Assembly: GCA_024235675.1 (NCBI GenBank)
Contig: JACKLZ010000003.1
Span: 62,001 to 126,000 of the forward strand
From: Zoogloeaceae bacterium
GTDB taxonomy: Bacteria; Pseudomonadota; Gammaproteobacteria; Burkholderiales; Rhodocyclaceae
Reading direction: 5' to 3'
DNA: 64,000 nucleotides
Of this stretch, positions 43,433-52,655 are shown piece by piece (position 1 is the first letter of the stretch; each line of letters starts with the position of its first letter). The position numbers were made by a program, and so were the translations under genes. Under the pieces are notes generated by a model. It worked only from the letters and a program-made list of their open reading frames with translations. It made no database searches and was not told the DNA's origin.

Positions 43433-43481
43433 GCCCGGCGAGGTCCGCGGGCGTCGCTCGCGGACCGCTCGGTGACAGATC

Positions 43482-44396
43482 ATGAAAATACGCGTACTCG
43501 GCGCTGGCGCTGGCGGTGGCTTTCCGCAGTGGAATTGCAACTGCCCCAATTGCGCGGGCCTGCGCAGCGGCACCATCCGCGCGACGGCGCGCACGCAGTC
43601 GTCGATCATTGTCAGCGGCGACGACGAATACTGGGCGCTGTTCAACGCTTCGCCCGACATCCTGACGCAGATTCAGCGCTGCCCGGTGCTGCAACCGGGG
43701 CGGGCGCTGCGCGACACGGGCATTGCTGCCATCGTGTTGATCGACGCGCAGATCGACCATACCACCGGCCTCACCATGCTGCGTGAACACCGCCAGCCGC
43801 ACGCGCTGTGGTGCACCCGGCCGGTGCGCGACGACCTGAGCACCGGCAACCCGCTGTTTCGCGTGCTTGAACACTATTGCGGCATCGACTGGCACGAGAT
43901 CGGCCTCGGGCAGGACTTCGCCATCGACGCCATCGCCGGTCTGCGCTTTACGGCGCTGCCGCTGACCAGCAACGCGCCGCCTTATTCGCCACGGCGCGAC
44001 CGCCCCGAGCCGGGCGACAACATCGGGGTGAGCATCACCGATACCCGCAGCGGCCGCCGGCTGTTTTATGCGCCCGGCCTGGGTGAGATGGAAGACGCGG
44101 TGTGGGCGGCCATGCAGGCGGCCGACGTGGTGCTGGTGGACGGCACGCTGTGGACAGACGACGAGATGATCCGCCTCGGCGCCTCGGCCAAGACCTCGCG
44201 CGCCATGGGTCACATGCCGCAGTCCGGGCCGGACGGCATGCTCGAATGGCTCGACCGCCTGCCGGCCACCACCCGCAAGATCCTTATCCACATCAACAAC
44301 ACCAACCCCATCCTCAACGAAGACAGCGCCGAGCGCGCCGAGCTGGGTCGCCACGGCATCGAGGTGGCCTTTGACGGCATGGAGATCGCGCTGTAA
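43482..44396 (+). CDS. pqqB: PQQ biosynthesis protein PqqB
   Basis: A 304-residue metallo-beta-lactamase-fold protein required for PQQ formation, now viewed as an oxygenase acting on the cross-linked intermediate. The N-terminal LGAGAGGGFPQWNCNC signature and the metal-binding HINNTNPIL segment near the C terminus are present. It is the second gene of the operon, 18 bases before pqqC. Confidence 0.97.
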   Translation: MKIRVLGAGAGGGFPQWNCNCPNCAGLRSGTIRATARTQSSIIVSGDDEYWALFNASPDILTQIQRCPVLQPGRALRDTGIAAIVLIDAQIDHTTGLTMLREHRQPHALWCTRPVRDDLSTGNPLFRVLEHYCGIDWHEIGLGQDFAIDAIAGLRFTALPLTSNAPPYSPRRDRPEPGDNIGVSITDTRSGRRLFYAPGLGEMEDAVWAAMQAADVVLVDGTLWTDDEMIRLGASAKTSRAMGHMPQSGPDGMLEWLDRLPATTRKILIHINNTNPILNEDSAERAELGRHGIEVAFDGMEIAL

Positions 44397-44414
44397 GGCG
44401 CCGGAGGCGTTCGC

Positions 44415-45188
44415 ATGAAGCAAGACGACATCCCCACCCCGCACCTGGCCGCCATCGCTGGCGAGGCGCCGTGGAGCCCCGACGAATTCGAAGCCCGGCT
44501 GCGCGAGAAGGGCACCAGCTACCACATCTATCACCCCTTCCACGTGATGATGGCCGAGGGCAAGCTCAGCCAGACGCAGCTGCAGCGCTGGGTGGCCAAC
44601 CGCTATCTGTATCAGGTGGCGATCCCGGTGAAAGACGCCAACATCCTCGCCAACTGCCCCGACCGCGACATCCGCCGCGAGTGGATCCAGCGCATTCTCG
44701 ACCATGACGGCTACGCCATCGGCGGCGTGCAGGACGACGGCGGTATCGAGGCGTGGATTCGGCTCGGCGAGGCCGTGGGCCTGAGTCGCGACGACGTGGT
44801 GTCCGAGCGGCTGGTGTCGCCGGCGGCGCGTTTTGCGGTCGAGGCCTATGTGAACTTCGCCCGCCAGCGCCCCTGGCAGGACGCCGTGGCTTCCAGCCTC
44901 ACCGAGCTGTTCGCCCCGCACATTCACCAGCAGCGCCTCGACACCTGGCCCGACAAATATCCGTGGATCGAAACCGGCGGCCTGCAGTACTTCCGCAACC
45001 GCCTCACCCAGGCGCGGCGCGACGTGGCCCACGGCCTGCGCTTTACGCTCGACTACTTCGGCCAGAACCGCGCCCTGCAGCAACGCGCGCTCGACATCCT
45101 GCAGTTCAAGCTCGACGTGCTGTGGTCGCTGGCCGACGCGATCATGCTGCAAAGCTGCGAGATCGAGATCGGCGGGACGAAAGCATGA
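44415..45188 (+). CDS. pqqC: Pyrroloquinoline-quinone synthase PqqC
   Basis: A 257-residue all-helical oxidase that catalyses the last ring closure and oxidation of PQQ. Recognisable blocks are GTSYHIYHPFHVMM, RWVANRYLYQ and the C-terminal LDILQFKLDVLWSLADAI. Its stop overlaps the pqqD start (ATGA). Confidence 0.97.
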   Translation: MKQDDIPTPHLAAIAGEAPWSPDEFEARLREKGTSYHIYHPFHVMMAEGKLSQTQLQRWVANRYLYQVAIPVKDANILANCPDRDIRREWIQRILDHDGYAIGGVQDDGGIEAWIRLGEAVGLSRDDVVSERLVSPAARFAVEAYVNFARQRPWQDAVASSLTELFAPHIHQQRLDTWPDKYPWIETGGLQYFRNRLTQARRDVAHGLRFTLDYFGQNRALQQRALDILQFKLDVLWSLADAIMLQSCEIEIGGTKA

Positions 45189-45442
45189 GCGCCGACACCC
45201 CCGAACTCTCGTCGCGCTTTCGCATGCAATGGGAAGAAGCTCAGCAGGCCTGGGTACTGCTCTACCCCGAAGGCATGGTCAAGCTCAACGCCAGCGCGGC
45301 CGAGATCCTCAAGCGCTGCGATGGCAAGCGCGACGTGCCGGCGCTGGTTGCCGATCTTGAGACGGCGTTTGATGCCACCGGGCTGGAGCCCGACGTGCGC
45401 GCCTTTCTCGACATGGCGCGTCAGCAGCAGTGGGTGGTATGA
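45185..45442 (+). CDS. pqqD: PQQ peptide chaperone PqqD
   Basis: An 85-residue RiPP-recognition protein that binds PqqA and presents it to PqqE. The LLYPEGMVKLNASAAEILKRCDG block is typical. Four-base overlaps with both pqqC and pqqE (ATGA) indicate translational coupling. It is a free-standing PqqD, not fused to PqqC. Confidence 0.95.
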   Translation: MSADTPELSSRFRMQWEEAQQAWVLLYPEGMVKLNASAAEILKRCDGKRDVPALVADLETAFDATGLEPDVRAFLDMARQQQWVV

Positions 45443-46569
45443 GCTCGCCCACCGACCGCCCCGGCCCGCCGCTGTGGCTGCTCGCCGAGCTCACCTACCG
45501 CTGCCCGCTGCATTGCGCCTTCTGCTACAACCCGGTCGATTTCGCCCGCACCCGGGCCGAGGATGAACTGGATACCGAAGGCTGGCTGCGCGTGCTGAAC
45601 GAGGCGCGCGCGCAGGGCAGCGTGCAGTGCGGCTTTTCGGGCGGCGAGCCGCTGGTGCGCGACGATCTCGAGGTGCTGGTGGCCGAAGCGCACCGGCTCG
45701 GCTTTTACACCAATCTGCTCACCTCCGGCGTCGGCCTGACCGAGGACCGCGCCGAGGCGCTCAAGCGCGCCGGGCTCGACCACATTCAGCTCTCGTTTCA
45801 GGACACCACCCGCGAGCTGAACGATTTTCTGTCGCACACGCGCACCTTCGATCTCAAGCAGAAAGTGGCGCAGACCATCAAGGCCAACGGCTGGCCGATG
45901 GTGATGAACTGCGTCATCCACCGGCTCAACATCGACCACATCGGCCAGATCATCGAGATGGCGGTGGCGCTCGGCGCCGAGTACCTGGAGCTGGCCAACA
46001 ATCAGTATTACTCGTGGGCGCTGCTCAACCGTGACCAGCTGCTGCCCTCGCGCGAGCAGATCGAGCGCGCCGAGCGCATCACTAACGAATACCGGGCCAA
46101 GCTCGGCGACAAGATCCGCATCTTCTTCGTGGTGCCCGACTACTACGAAACCCGCCCAAAAAAGTGCATGAATGGCTGGGGCAATGTCTTTCTCACCGTC
46201 ACGCCCGATGGCACGGCGCTGCCCTGTCATACCGCCAAGATGCTGCCGGGGCTGAGCTTTCCGAATGTGCGCGAGATGAGCGTGGGCGAGATCTGGTACG
46301 ACTCCGACGGCTTCAATCGCTACCGTGGCGACGGCTGGATGAGCGACACCTGCAAGAGCTGCCCGGACAAGGAAAAAGACCTCGGCGGCTGCCGCTGCCA
46401 GGCCTTCATGCTGGCCGGCGATGCCACCGCACCCGACCCGGTGTGCGACAAATCGCCGGCGCATCAGGTGGTGCTCGACGCCGTTGCGCGCGCGCAGCAG
46501 CCGGGCGCCGTCAGCACTGCGCCGCTGGTGTTTCGCGACCCGAAAGCCTCGCGCCGGATTGCGCCGTAG
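45439..46569 (+). CDS. pqqE: PqqA-modifying radical SAM enzyme PqqE
   Basis: A 376-residue radical SAM/SPASM enzyme that forms the Glu-Tyr carbon-carbon bond in PqqA. The radical SAM motif is CPLHCAFCYNP (C-x3-C-x2-C), and the GFSGGEPLVRDDL block and SPASM cysteines (CKSCPDKEKDLGGCRC) are present. Its stop codon is part of a dispersed palindrome that may end the operon. No pqqF-like protease gene follows. Confidence 0.97.
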   Translation: MSSPTDRPGPPLWLLAELTYRCPLHCAFCYNPVDFARTRAEDELDTEGWLRVLNEARAQGSVQCGFSGGEPLVRDDLEVLVAEAHRLGFYTNLLTSGVGLTEDRAEALKRAGLDHIQLSFQDTTRELNDFLSHTRTFDLKQKVAQTIKANGWPMVMNCVIHRLNIDHIGQIIEMAVALGAEYLELANNQYYSWALLNRDQLLPSREQIERAERITNEYRAKLGDKIRIFFVVPDYYETRPKKCMNGWGNVFLTVTPDGTALPCHTAKMLPGLSFPNVREMSVGEIWYDSDGFNRYRGDGWMSDTCKSCPDKEKDLGGCRCQAFMLAGDATAPDPVCDKSPAHQVVLDAVARAQQPGAVSTAPLVFRDPKASRRIAP

Positions 46570-46621
46570 GGCGGGTTTCAACCCGCCAACCACCGTCGCG
46601 GCGGGTCGAAACCCGCCCTAC
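46566..46621. repeat. Inverted pair of 22-base palindromic repeats between pqqE and the YceI gene
   Basis: GTAGGGCGGG...CCCGCC (46566-46587) is followed 12 bases later by an inverted copy with one change (46600-46621). It includes the stop of pqqE and the last codons of the convergent gene, so it probably terminates both transcripts. Confidence 0.85.
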
Positions 46622-47313
46622 GGCTGGCGTGTCGCCACGACGCGCATCCGCACCGTCACCGCATCGGCCACCTGCAAGGCGCCGCCGAAGACCGACATCG
46701 GGGTGATGCCGAAGTCGGTCTGGCGGATATCGAAGCTGGCCGTGGCGGTGAGTGTGTTGCCGTTCTGCGCTACCGTCACCGGCATGTCCACATCGCGCGC
46801 CACGCCGCGCAGGGTGAGGCGCACCGTGACCGTCGGCGTGGGCAGGGCGCCGCGCACGGTCACCGCGTCGATCACGACCTCGGGGTGGTGTTCGGCATCG
46901 AGCACGCGCGGCCCGAGCATGTTGCGCCGGGTGCCCGCAATGGCCTCGGCCGAGGGCTGCACTTCGAAGCCCTCGCCTTCGTCGCGCCGCGCCTCGGGCG
47001 GGTCGACCTCGAAAGACGCCACCGGCAGGCGCAGCGAAAACTGCGTGCGCGTCAGATCAGGCGCCAGCGCGATCTCGCCGCCGACCTGCCGCGCTACGAC
47101 CACATGGTTGTGCCCCAGCGCCGCCAGTCGCCCGGCCCGGTAGACCACGAAGCGCACGTCCGAGCGCGCGCTCGCCACCTGGTAGCGCACCGCGTCCGGT
47201 GCCGGTGCGGCCAGTGGCGTAACTGCGGCGCGGGCGTCGGCCGGCGGGGGCGGGGCGGGCGTGGTGCAGGCGGTGAGCCACAGCGCGGCGAGCAGGCGGG
47301 GCAGATGTCGCAT
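46618..47313 (-). CDS. YceI-family lipoprotein
   Basis: A 231-residue protein with a lipoprotein signal (LLAALWLTAC lipobox) and a proline-rich linker. A YceI-like beta-barrel domain follows (VRYQVASARSDVRFVVYRAGRLAALGHNH...QTDFGITPMSVFGGALQVADAVTVRM). YceI proteins bind isoprenoid-type lipids in the periplasm. The start may be at ATG 47313 or three codons earlier. It converges with the PQQ operon. Confidence 0.82.
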   Translation of the reverse strand: MRHLPRLLAALWLTACTTPAPPPPADARAAVTPLAAPAPDAVRYQVASARSDVRFVVYRAGRLAALGHNHVVVARQVGGEIALAPDLTRTQFSLRLPVASFEVDPPEARRDEGEGFEVQPSAEAIAGTRRNMLGPRVLDAEHHPEVVIDAVTVRGALPTPTVTVRLTLRGVARDVDMPVTVAQNGNTLTATASFDIRQTDFGITPMSVFGGALQVADAVTVRMRVVATRQP

Positions 47314-47466
47314 GAATGGCATCGTCCGCCATCCGGCCGCTCGGGGCAAGGCGGTCAAGCGGCCCGTCGCTGCCAGCGCCAGCCCTGACGGCCGCACGGG
47401 ACGCATGCCTGCGCGGCGTCGCGGCGCTGCATAGTATGATGTCCTACCCTCCGTTGTGGTCCGTTC

Positions 47467-48942
47467 ATGACCCGCTACCCCTATCGTCATCGTCTCTTCA
47501 ATCACGGCCGCCTGCTGCTGATCCTGGGGGTCTTGCTGGCTGTCGGTTTCATGGTGACTTCGTTCATCAGCTATGAGGTCTCCAAGCGCTCCATTCTTGA
47601 GGCCATCGTCGACCAGAGCCTGCCGCTGACCTCCAGCAACATCTACTCCGAGATCCAGAAGGATCTGGTGCGGCCGGTGCTCATTTCCTCGACCATGGCG
47701 CATGACACCTTCCTGCGTCGCTGGGTCTTGCAGGGCGAGGCCGATGTCGAGGAGATGACGCACTATCTGCGGGAGGTCAGGCAGCGCTATGGCGCTTTCG
47801 CGAGCTTCTTCGTGTCGGAACGCAGCGGAACCTATTACACCGGCGACGGCATCCTCAAGCAGATATCGCCCGACGAGCCGCGCGACGCCTGGTATTACCG
47901 CACCCGCGCCCTGACGGAAGACTACGAGATCAACGTCGACCCCGACCTGGCCAACCAGGACGCGCTGACCATCTTCATCAACTACCGGGTCTACGATTTC
48001 GACGGCAACTACATCGGCGCCACCGGCATCGGTCTGACGGTAGATGCCGTGCGCCGGCTGGTCTCCGAGCACCAGCAACGCTTCAATCGCAAGATCTACT
48101 TCGTCGACAAGGCCGGCAAGGTGGTGCTGGTGGGCAGCAGTGCCAGGGTACTGAATGTCGATCTGCACGCCGGTGCCGGTATCGGGCCGCAGCTGGCGCA
48201 GATCCTGGCCGAAAACAGCGGCTCCTACCAGTATGCGGACGCCAACGGCAACACACAGATCCTGCAGGTGAACTACCTGCCGGAGCTGAAGTGGTACCTG
48301 TTCGTCGAGCAGGGCCAGGATGTCGCGCTGGCCGGCATCCAGAGAACGCTGTGGATCAATATCCTGATCAGCCTGCTGATCACCGCGGTCGTGATCCTCT
48401 TCGCCCACGTGGCGCTGAGGAACTACCAGCATCGTATCGAGGAGATGGCGACCATCGACAAGCTGACCGGCCTGCTCAATCGCAACGCCTTCACCATGCT
48501 GATGAAGAAGCTGCTGGCCGACCACAAGCGCGATCCGCAGCCCATGGCCTTCCTGCTCGCCGATATCGACTTCTTCAAGCAGATCAACGATCGCCATGGC
48601 CACATGGCCGGCGACGACGTGCTGGCCGGCATCGCCAGACGGCTGCTCGACGGCCTGCGCGAATCGGACCTGGTGGTGCGCTGGGGCGGCGAGGAGTTGC
48701 TCATCCTGCTGCGCCACTGCGACCTGAGCGAAGCCCTGCGGATCGCCGAGAGCCTGCGCCGGGGCATCGGCGAGGAGGGCTTCGCCGTCAACGGCCAGGC
48801 GATTCCGGTCACGATCAGCATCGGGGTGACCGAGTACCAGGCCGGGGAATCCACCGAGCAGGCGGTCAGCCGCGCCGACGCCGCGCTCTACCAGGCCAAG
48901 AACGCAGGCCGGAACCGCGTCTGCGTGGCGCCCGAGGCATAG
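47467..48942 (+). CDS. Membrane diguanylate cyclase with periplasmic sensor
   Basis: A 491-residue protein. An N-terminal membrane helix (about 17-40), a periplasmic dCache-like sensor domain (about 41-295) and a second membrane helix (about 297-318, ILISLLITAVVILFAHVAL) precede a GGDEF domain. The active site is RWGGEELLIL (GGEEL in place of GGEEF), with LLADIDFFKQIND upstream and an RESD inhibitory site before it. It probably makes c-di-GMP in response to a periplasmic ligand; the F-to-L change could alter activity. Confidence 0.9.
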   Translation: MTRYPYRHRLFNHGRLLLILGVLLAVGFMVTSFISYEVSKRSILEAIVDQSLPLTSSNIYSEIQKDLVRPVLISSTMAHDTFLRRWVLQGEADVEEMTHYLREVRQRYGAFASFFVSERSGTYYTGDGILKQISPDEPRDAWYYRTRALTEDYEINVDPDLANQDALTIFINYRVYDFDGNYIGATGIGLTVDAVRRLVSEHQQRFNRKIYFVDKAGKVVLVGSSARVLNVDLHAGAGIGPQLAQILAENSGSYQYADANGNTQILQVNYLPELKWYLFVEQGQDVALAGIQRTLWINILISLLITAVVILFAHVALRNYQHRIEEMATIDKLTGLLNRNAFTMLMKKLLADHKRDPQPMAFLLADIDFFKQINDRHGHMAGDDVLAGIARRLLDGLRESDLVVRWGGEELLILLRHCDLSEALRIAESLRRGIGEEGFAVNGQAIPVTISIGVTEYQAGESTEQAVSRADAALYQAKNAGRNRVCVAPEA

Positions 48943-48990
48943 GCCAGCGATCGCGGCATGATGCGGCGGCAGGCGTTTGCCGGTGTCGCC

Positions 48991-49917
48991 TTACTGCGTG
49001 GCGGGCGGCTTGGGCAGCGGGTGAGGGTACATGCCGCCTTCGATCTTCTTGAGTTCGGCGATGCGATCCATGCGCCCCGGCTTGATCAGCGGGCCGAGCG
49101 AGTCGAGGTAGGGGTGGGTCTGGTCGCGCCAGTAGATGCTGAAGTCACCCATGTGGTCGCGGAAGCTCTTGAGCGGCTGGCCGAGGCGCAGCGTGCCCAG
49201 CTCGCGGCTGCGGCGCACGCGGTCGAGATCCAGCTCGATCGGGATGATCTCTTCGTTGTTCTGCGCCTGATACTGCACCCGGCCGTCCGGGCCGGTGATG
49301 ATCGAGCGGCCGCTGCCGCCGGCGTCGAGGCCGTTCACATCAAACATGTAGCACTGGTTGATGGTGCTCATGGCCTGCGCGATGGCCAGCTCGTTGTCGC
49401 GGTCGATGGTGCCGGTGAGCGTGGGGTGGAGGATGACCTCCGCGCCCATCACCGCCAGCGTGCGGATGGTCTCGGGGAACCACATGTCGTAGCAGATCGA
49501 CACGCCGAAACGGCCCACCTCGGGCACGTCGAACACGCAGTATTCCAAGCCCGGCGTCACGCCTTCTTCGTAGGGATAGAAGGGGAACATCTTGCGGTAA
49601 CGCGCGACCACTTCGCCTTGCGGGTTGATCACCGAGGCGGTGTTGTAGATCTTGTCGCCGCTCTTCTCAAAGATGGACCCCGGCAGCAGCCAGATGCCGT
49701 ATTTGCGGGCCATCTCCTGCATTTCGGCTTCGAAGTCGCACGGAAACTCGCGCGCGGCATAGGTCAGCGGGCCGAAGGCGCACAGCTCGCTGAACACCAC
49801 CATCTGCACCCAGGGGTAGAGATTCATGGTGATGTCGAGCTTGAGCTTCATGCGTTCGACGTTCGACTCGATGGCCGAGACGTTCATCTGGATGCCGGCA
49901 ATGGCAAAAGGCTTCAC
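48991..49917 (-). CDS. Carbon-nitrogen hydrolase (nitrilase superfamily amidase)
   Basis: About 308 residues with the Glu-Lys-Cys triad: Glu in VVFSELCAFG, Lys in YRKMFPFYPYE and Cys in GVSICYDMWFPE. It is expected to hydrolyse an amide or carbamoyl group in the cytoplasm. The GTG at 49917 is the start because AGGAG lies seven bases upstream; an ATG at 50058 would add 47 unconserved residues. The substrate is not known. Confidence 0.87.
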   Translation of the reverse strand: MKPFAIAGIQMNVSAIESNVERMKLKLDITMNLYPWVQMVVFSELCAFGPLTYAAREFPCDFEAEMQEMARKYGIWLLPGSIFEKSGDKIYNTASVINPQGEVVARYRKMFPFYPYEEGVTPGLEYCVFDVPEVGRFGVSICYDMWFPETIRTLAVMGAEVILHPTLTGTIDRDNELAIAQAMSTINQCYMFDVNGLDAGGSGRSIITGPDGRVQYQAQNNEEIIPIELDLDRVRRSRELGTLRLGQPLKSFRDHMGDFSIYWRDQTHPYLDSLGPLIKPGRMDRIAELKKIEGGMYPHPLPKPPATQ

Positions 49918-50201
49918 GTGTGATCTCCTGAATTCGGGTGGGGCGCGCCTGGTGTGGTGGTCTGACGGGCGCGGCATCGGTTGATGTGGAACCGATGGCG
50001 AGGCAGGGGGCTGACGGGTGCGTACCTCGCGGCGGGCCGCCGTATCTATGCCTGCCACGTAAAAAGCTGGCGAACGAGTCTAGCAGGGCACTTTGGGCAA
50101 ATTGGTCTCCAAAACCGGAGTGGGCGCTGACTACGCTGGGCATTTGCGAGCGTCAGTACGCCGCCATTGCCGCCATCACCAAAGCCCCGGACAATGCCAG
50201 C

Positions 50202-50807
50202 ATGGACCCAATCGTATTGCTTGTCATGGCCGGCCTCGCCGCCTACGCCCTTAAAACCCAGGATCAGCGCCGGCGCATCACGCTGCTGGGCACTCACCTT
50301 CAGAACTACAGCCTCGAAAAGCACATGGAAACCCTTACCGAGGGCTATCTGCGTGCGCTGGGCGAGAGCGATGCCGAGCGCAGCGAACAGATCTGGGGTC
50401 TCATGCGGGCCAACGAAACGGCGCTGAGCGAACAGCTCGGCCGGCTCGCCAATGACATGAGCCGGCTCGACGCCGACGCCGTGCGCATCAGCAAGCTCGC
50501 CTGGGCGATCCCCTTTGCCGATCGCCTGTTTCCGACGGCCACCTTCGATCTGCGCAAGGCCATCAGCATTCACGCCCAGGGCGTCGCCAATGCGATTGAC
50601 GATCACCCGGTACGCAGCGACAAGGACAAGGCCTTCACCGTAATGGCCGAGATGTATCTGTTTCAGCACACCTGCCACTGGTATTGCCGCTCAAAAACCG
50701 TCGCCAGCGCACGGCTCATGGCGCGCCACAGAACGGCTTACGCGCAAGTGCTGGCGGCGGTGTCGCCCGATACGCGGCGGGCGTACACGAATCTGATCGA
50801 AGGCTGA
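50202..50807 (+). CDS. Unknown protein with one N-terminal membrane segment
   Basis: A 201-residue protein starting at ATG 50202 (MDPIVLLVMAGLAAYALKTQD, a short hydrophobic helix). The rest is soluble and helical, with no recognised motif except a central RLANDMSRLDADAVRISKLAW helix. The codon usage matches the region. It is probably membrane-tethered with the bulk in the cytoplasm. Confidence 0.6.
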   Translation: MDPIVLLVMAGLAAYALKTQDQRRRITLLGTHLQNYSLEKHMETLTEGYLRALGESDAERSEQIWGLMRANETALSEQLGRLANDMSRLDADAVRISKLAWAIPFADRLFPTATFDLRKAISIHAQGVANAIDDHPVRSDKDKAFTVMAEMYLFQHTCHWYCRSKTVASARLMARHRTAYAQVLAAVSPDTRRAYTNLIEG

Positions 50808-50868
50808 CGCCCGTCGCCGACGGCGGTGTTACGTCGCCCGATGGGCGGCGTGTGTCGTGGGCCGCGAT

Positions 50869-51056
50869 GGTGGGCGGCGAGCCGCCCACCCTACGGATCA
50901 CTGGCGCCAGGGCGGATTACGCCAGCGGCAGCCGCGCGGCGTGCTCGCCTTGATGTGTGCCGCGAGACCAATGCATAGCGGGATTTTCCGATCGAAGCCT
51001 GACACCCGTCGCCGACGGCGGTGCCACGTCGTAGGGTGGGCGGCTCGCCGCCCACC
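50869..51056. repeat. Two copies of a GGTGGGCGGC palindrome and a shared 30-base segment
   Basis: Hairpins with arms GGTGGGCGGC / GCCGCCCACC lie at 50869-50890 and 51035-51056. Each is preceded by a similar stretch CCCGTCGCCGACGGCGGTG (about 50812 and 51006). They fill the gap between two convergent genes and could act as a two-way terminator. Confidence 0.75.
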
Positions 51057-51065
51057 AAGGCCGCA

Positions 51066-52400
51066 TCACACCAGCGTCAGCACACCGGCCGCCACCGCCA
51101 CCAGCACCGGAAACACCAGCAGCGATACCCACAGCCCGGCGCGGATCATCACCCGCTGCGGCACATGGCCGCTGCCGAAGACGATGGCGTTGGGCGGGGT
51201 GGCCACCGGGAGCAAAAAGGCGCAGGAGGTGCCCACAGCCACCAGCACCGCCAGCGTGGTCGAGTCGATCTGGGGCGCCAGGCCAATGAACAGCGGGATC
51301 AGCAGCGCGGCGCTGGCGGTGTTGCTGGTGACCTCGGTGATCAGCAACGCGAACAGAATCATCAGCGCCAGGCAGACGAAGGCGGGCAGGGTTTCGAGCG
51401 GGCCGCCGAGCTGCCCTGCCAGCCAGGCCGCCGCGCCGCTTTCAGCCAGTGCCTTGCTCAGGGTGAGGCCGCCGCCAAACAGCAGCAGCACGCCCCAGTC
51501 GGTGCTGCGCTCGACGGCTTTCCATTCAGTCAGGCGCAGGGCATGCAGCATCACCAGCGCAAATACCGCCACGGCCGCGTCGTAGCCACGGCCCATCTCC
51601 AGCCAGACATTCAGCGGCGCGCCAAATACCCACAGCAGCACCGTGGCGCCAAACAGCGCCAGCATCTGCTTTTGCGGCCGGGTCCAGGCGGCTTGTGGTG
51701 GCGGCAGCTCGACTTCGGCGCTCAGCTCAGGCTTGAGCGCGAAGCGTAGCGCGATGTCCATCAAGGGCATCAGCACCAACACCATTGGCAGCCCCCACGC
51801 CAGCCAGCCGGCAAAGCCCAGCCCCACTTGTGCGGCCGCGATGGCATTGGGCGGGCTGCCCACCAGCGTGCCGATGCCGCCGATGTTGGCCGAAAAGGCC
51901 ACGCCCAGCAGCACATACATATAGCTTGAGCGATAGCGTTCGATGGGCAGCGAGGCCAGCAAGCCGAGCGCCAGCGGCAGCATCATGGCCGCCGTGGCCG
52001 TGTTGCTGATCCACATCGACAAGAAGGCGGTGAGGCCGAAGAGCCAGCGCGCGGCGTGGTCGAGCCGGTTGCCGGCGCGGCGGATGACTTGCGCGGCCAT
52101 CCAGCGGTCCAGCCCCTGTCGCTGCAAACCGGCGGCGAGCGCGAAGCCGCCGAGGAACAGGAAGATCACCGGATCGGCAAACTGCTTGAGCGCGCCGTCG
52201 AAAGGCAGCACGCCGCTCACAGCAGCCAGCAGGGGTACGAGCACGGCGGTGACGCTGACGTGCAGGGCTTCGGTGGTCCACAGCCAGGCGATGGTCGCCA
52301 CCAGCGCCAGCCCGCCGCCGGTCGCGCCGAGCGAGGGGGTGAGTGCCAGGTTCAGACCAAGGAAGAGTCCGACTGCGATACCGAGATTGAACATCCGCAT
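51066..52400 (-). CDS. SLC13/DASS-family anion permease
   Basis: A 444-residue inner-membrane protein with about 12 hydrophobic segments. Both DASS Ser-Asn-Thr signatures are present: MWISNTATAAMMLP and EVTSNTASAALLIPLF, which bind substrate and Na+. VGSPPNAIAAAQ and TPPNAIVFGSGHV are the matching loops. It transports dicarboxylates, sulfate or similar anions. ATG 52400 or 52394 is the likely start. Confidence 0.88.
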   Translation of the reverse strand: MRMFNLGIAVGLFLGLNLALTPSLGATGGGLALVATIAWLWTTEALHVSVTAVLVPLLAAVSGVLPFDGALKQFADPVIFLFLGGFALAAGLQRQGLDRWMAAQVIRRAGNRLDHAARWLFGLTAFLSMWISNTATAAMMLPLALGLLASLPIERYRSSYMYVLLGVAFSANIGGIGTLVGSPPNAIAAAQVGLGFAGWLAWGLPMVLVLMPLMDIALRFALKPELSAEVELPPPQAAWTRPQKQMLALFGATVLLWVFGAPLNVWLEMGRGYDAAVAVFALVMLHALRLTEWKAVERSTDWGVLLLFGGGLTLSKALAESGAAAWLAGQLGGPLETLPAFVCLALMILFALLITEVTSNTASAALLIPLFIGLAPQIDSTTLAVLVAVGTSCAFLLPVATPPNAIVFGSGHVPQRVMIRAGLWVSLLVFPVLVAVAAGVLTLV

Positions 52401-52655
52401 GTGCTGCGTCCAGGATGAGGGAGCCCGGGGGCAGTCTACGCGAAGGGCAAGACGCCGGGTGCCGCGCGCGATTCTGGTGGGGCGCCGATATGCCACAGGG
52501 TGCCGTTCAGCGGTTAATGCCGCGCAACCCTTCAGTTGCCCTGCGGGTATTCGTTATCCTGAATAGAGCAGTGCTCTTTTGTGCGTTGACCCTGTGCGGC
52601 CTGCGTGAGAGCCTTGCCGCCCCATCAGAACCGACAACACGATCCGGGAGTTTTC

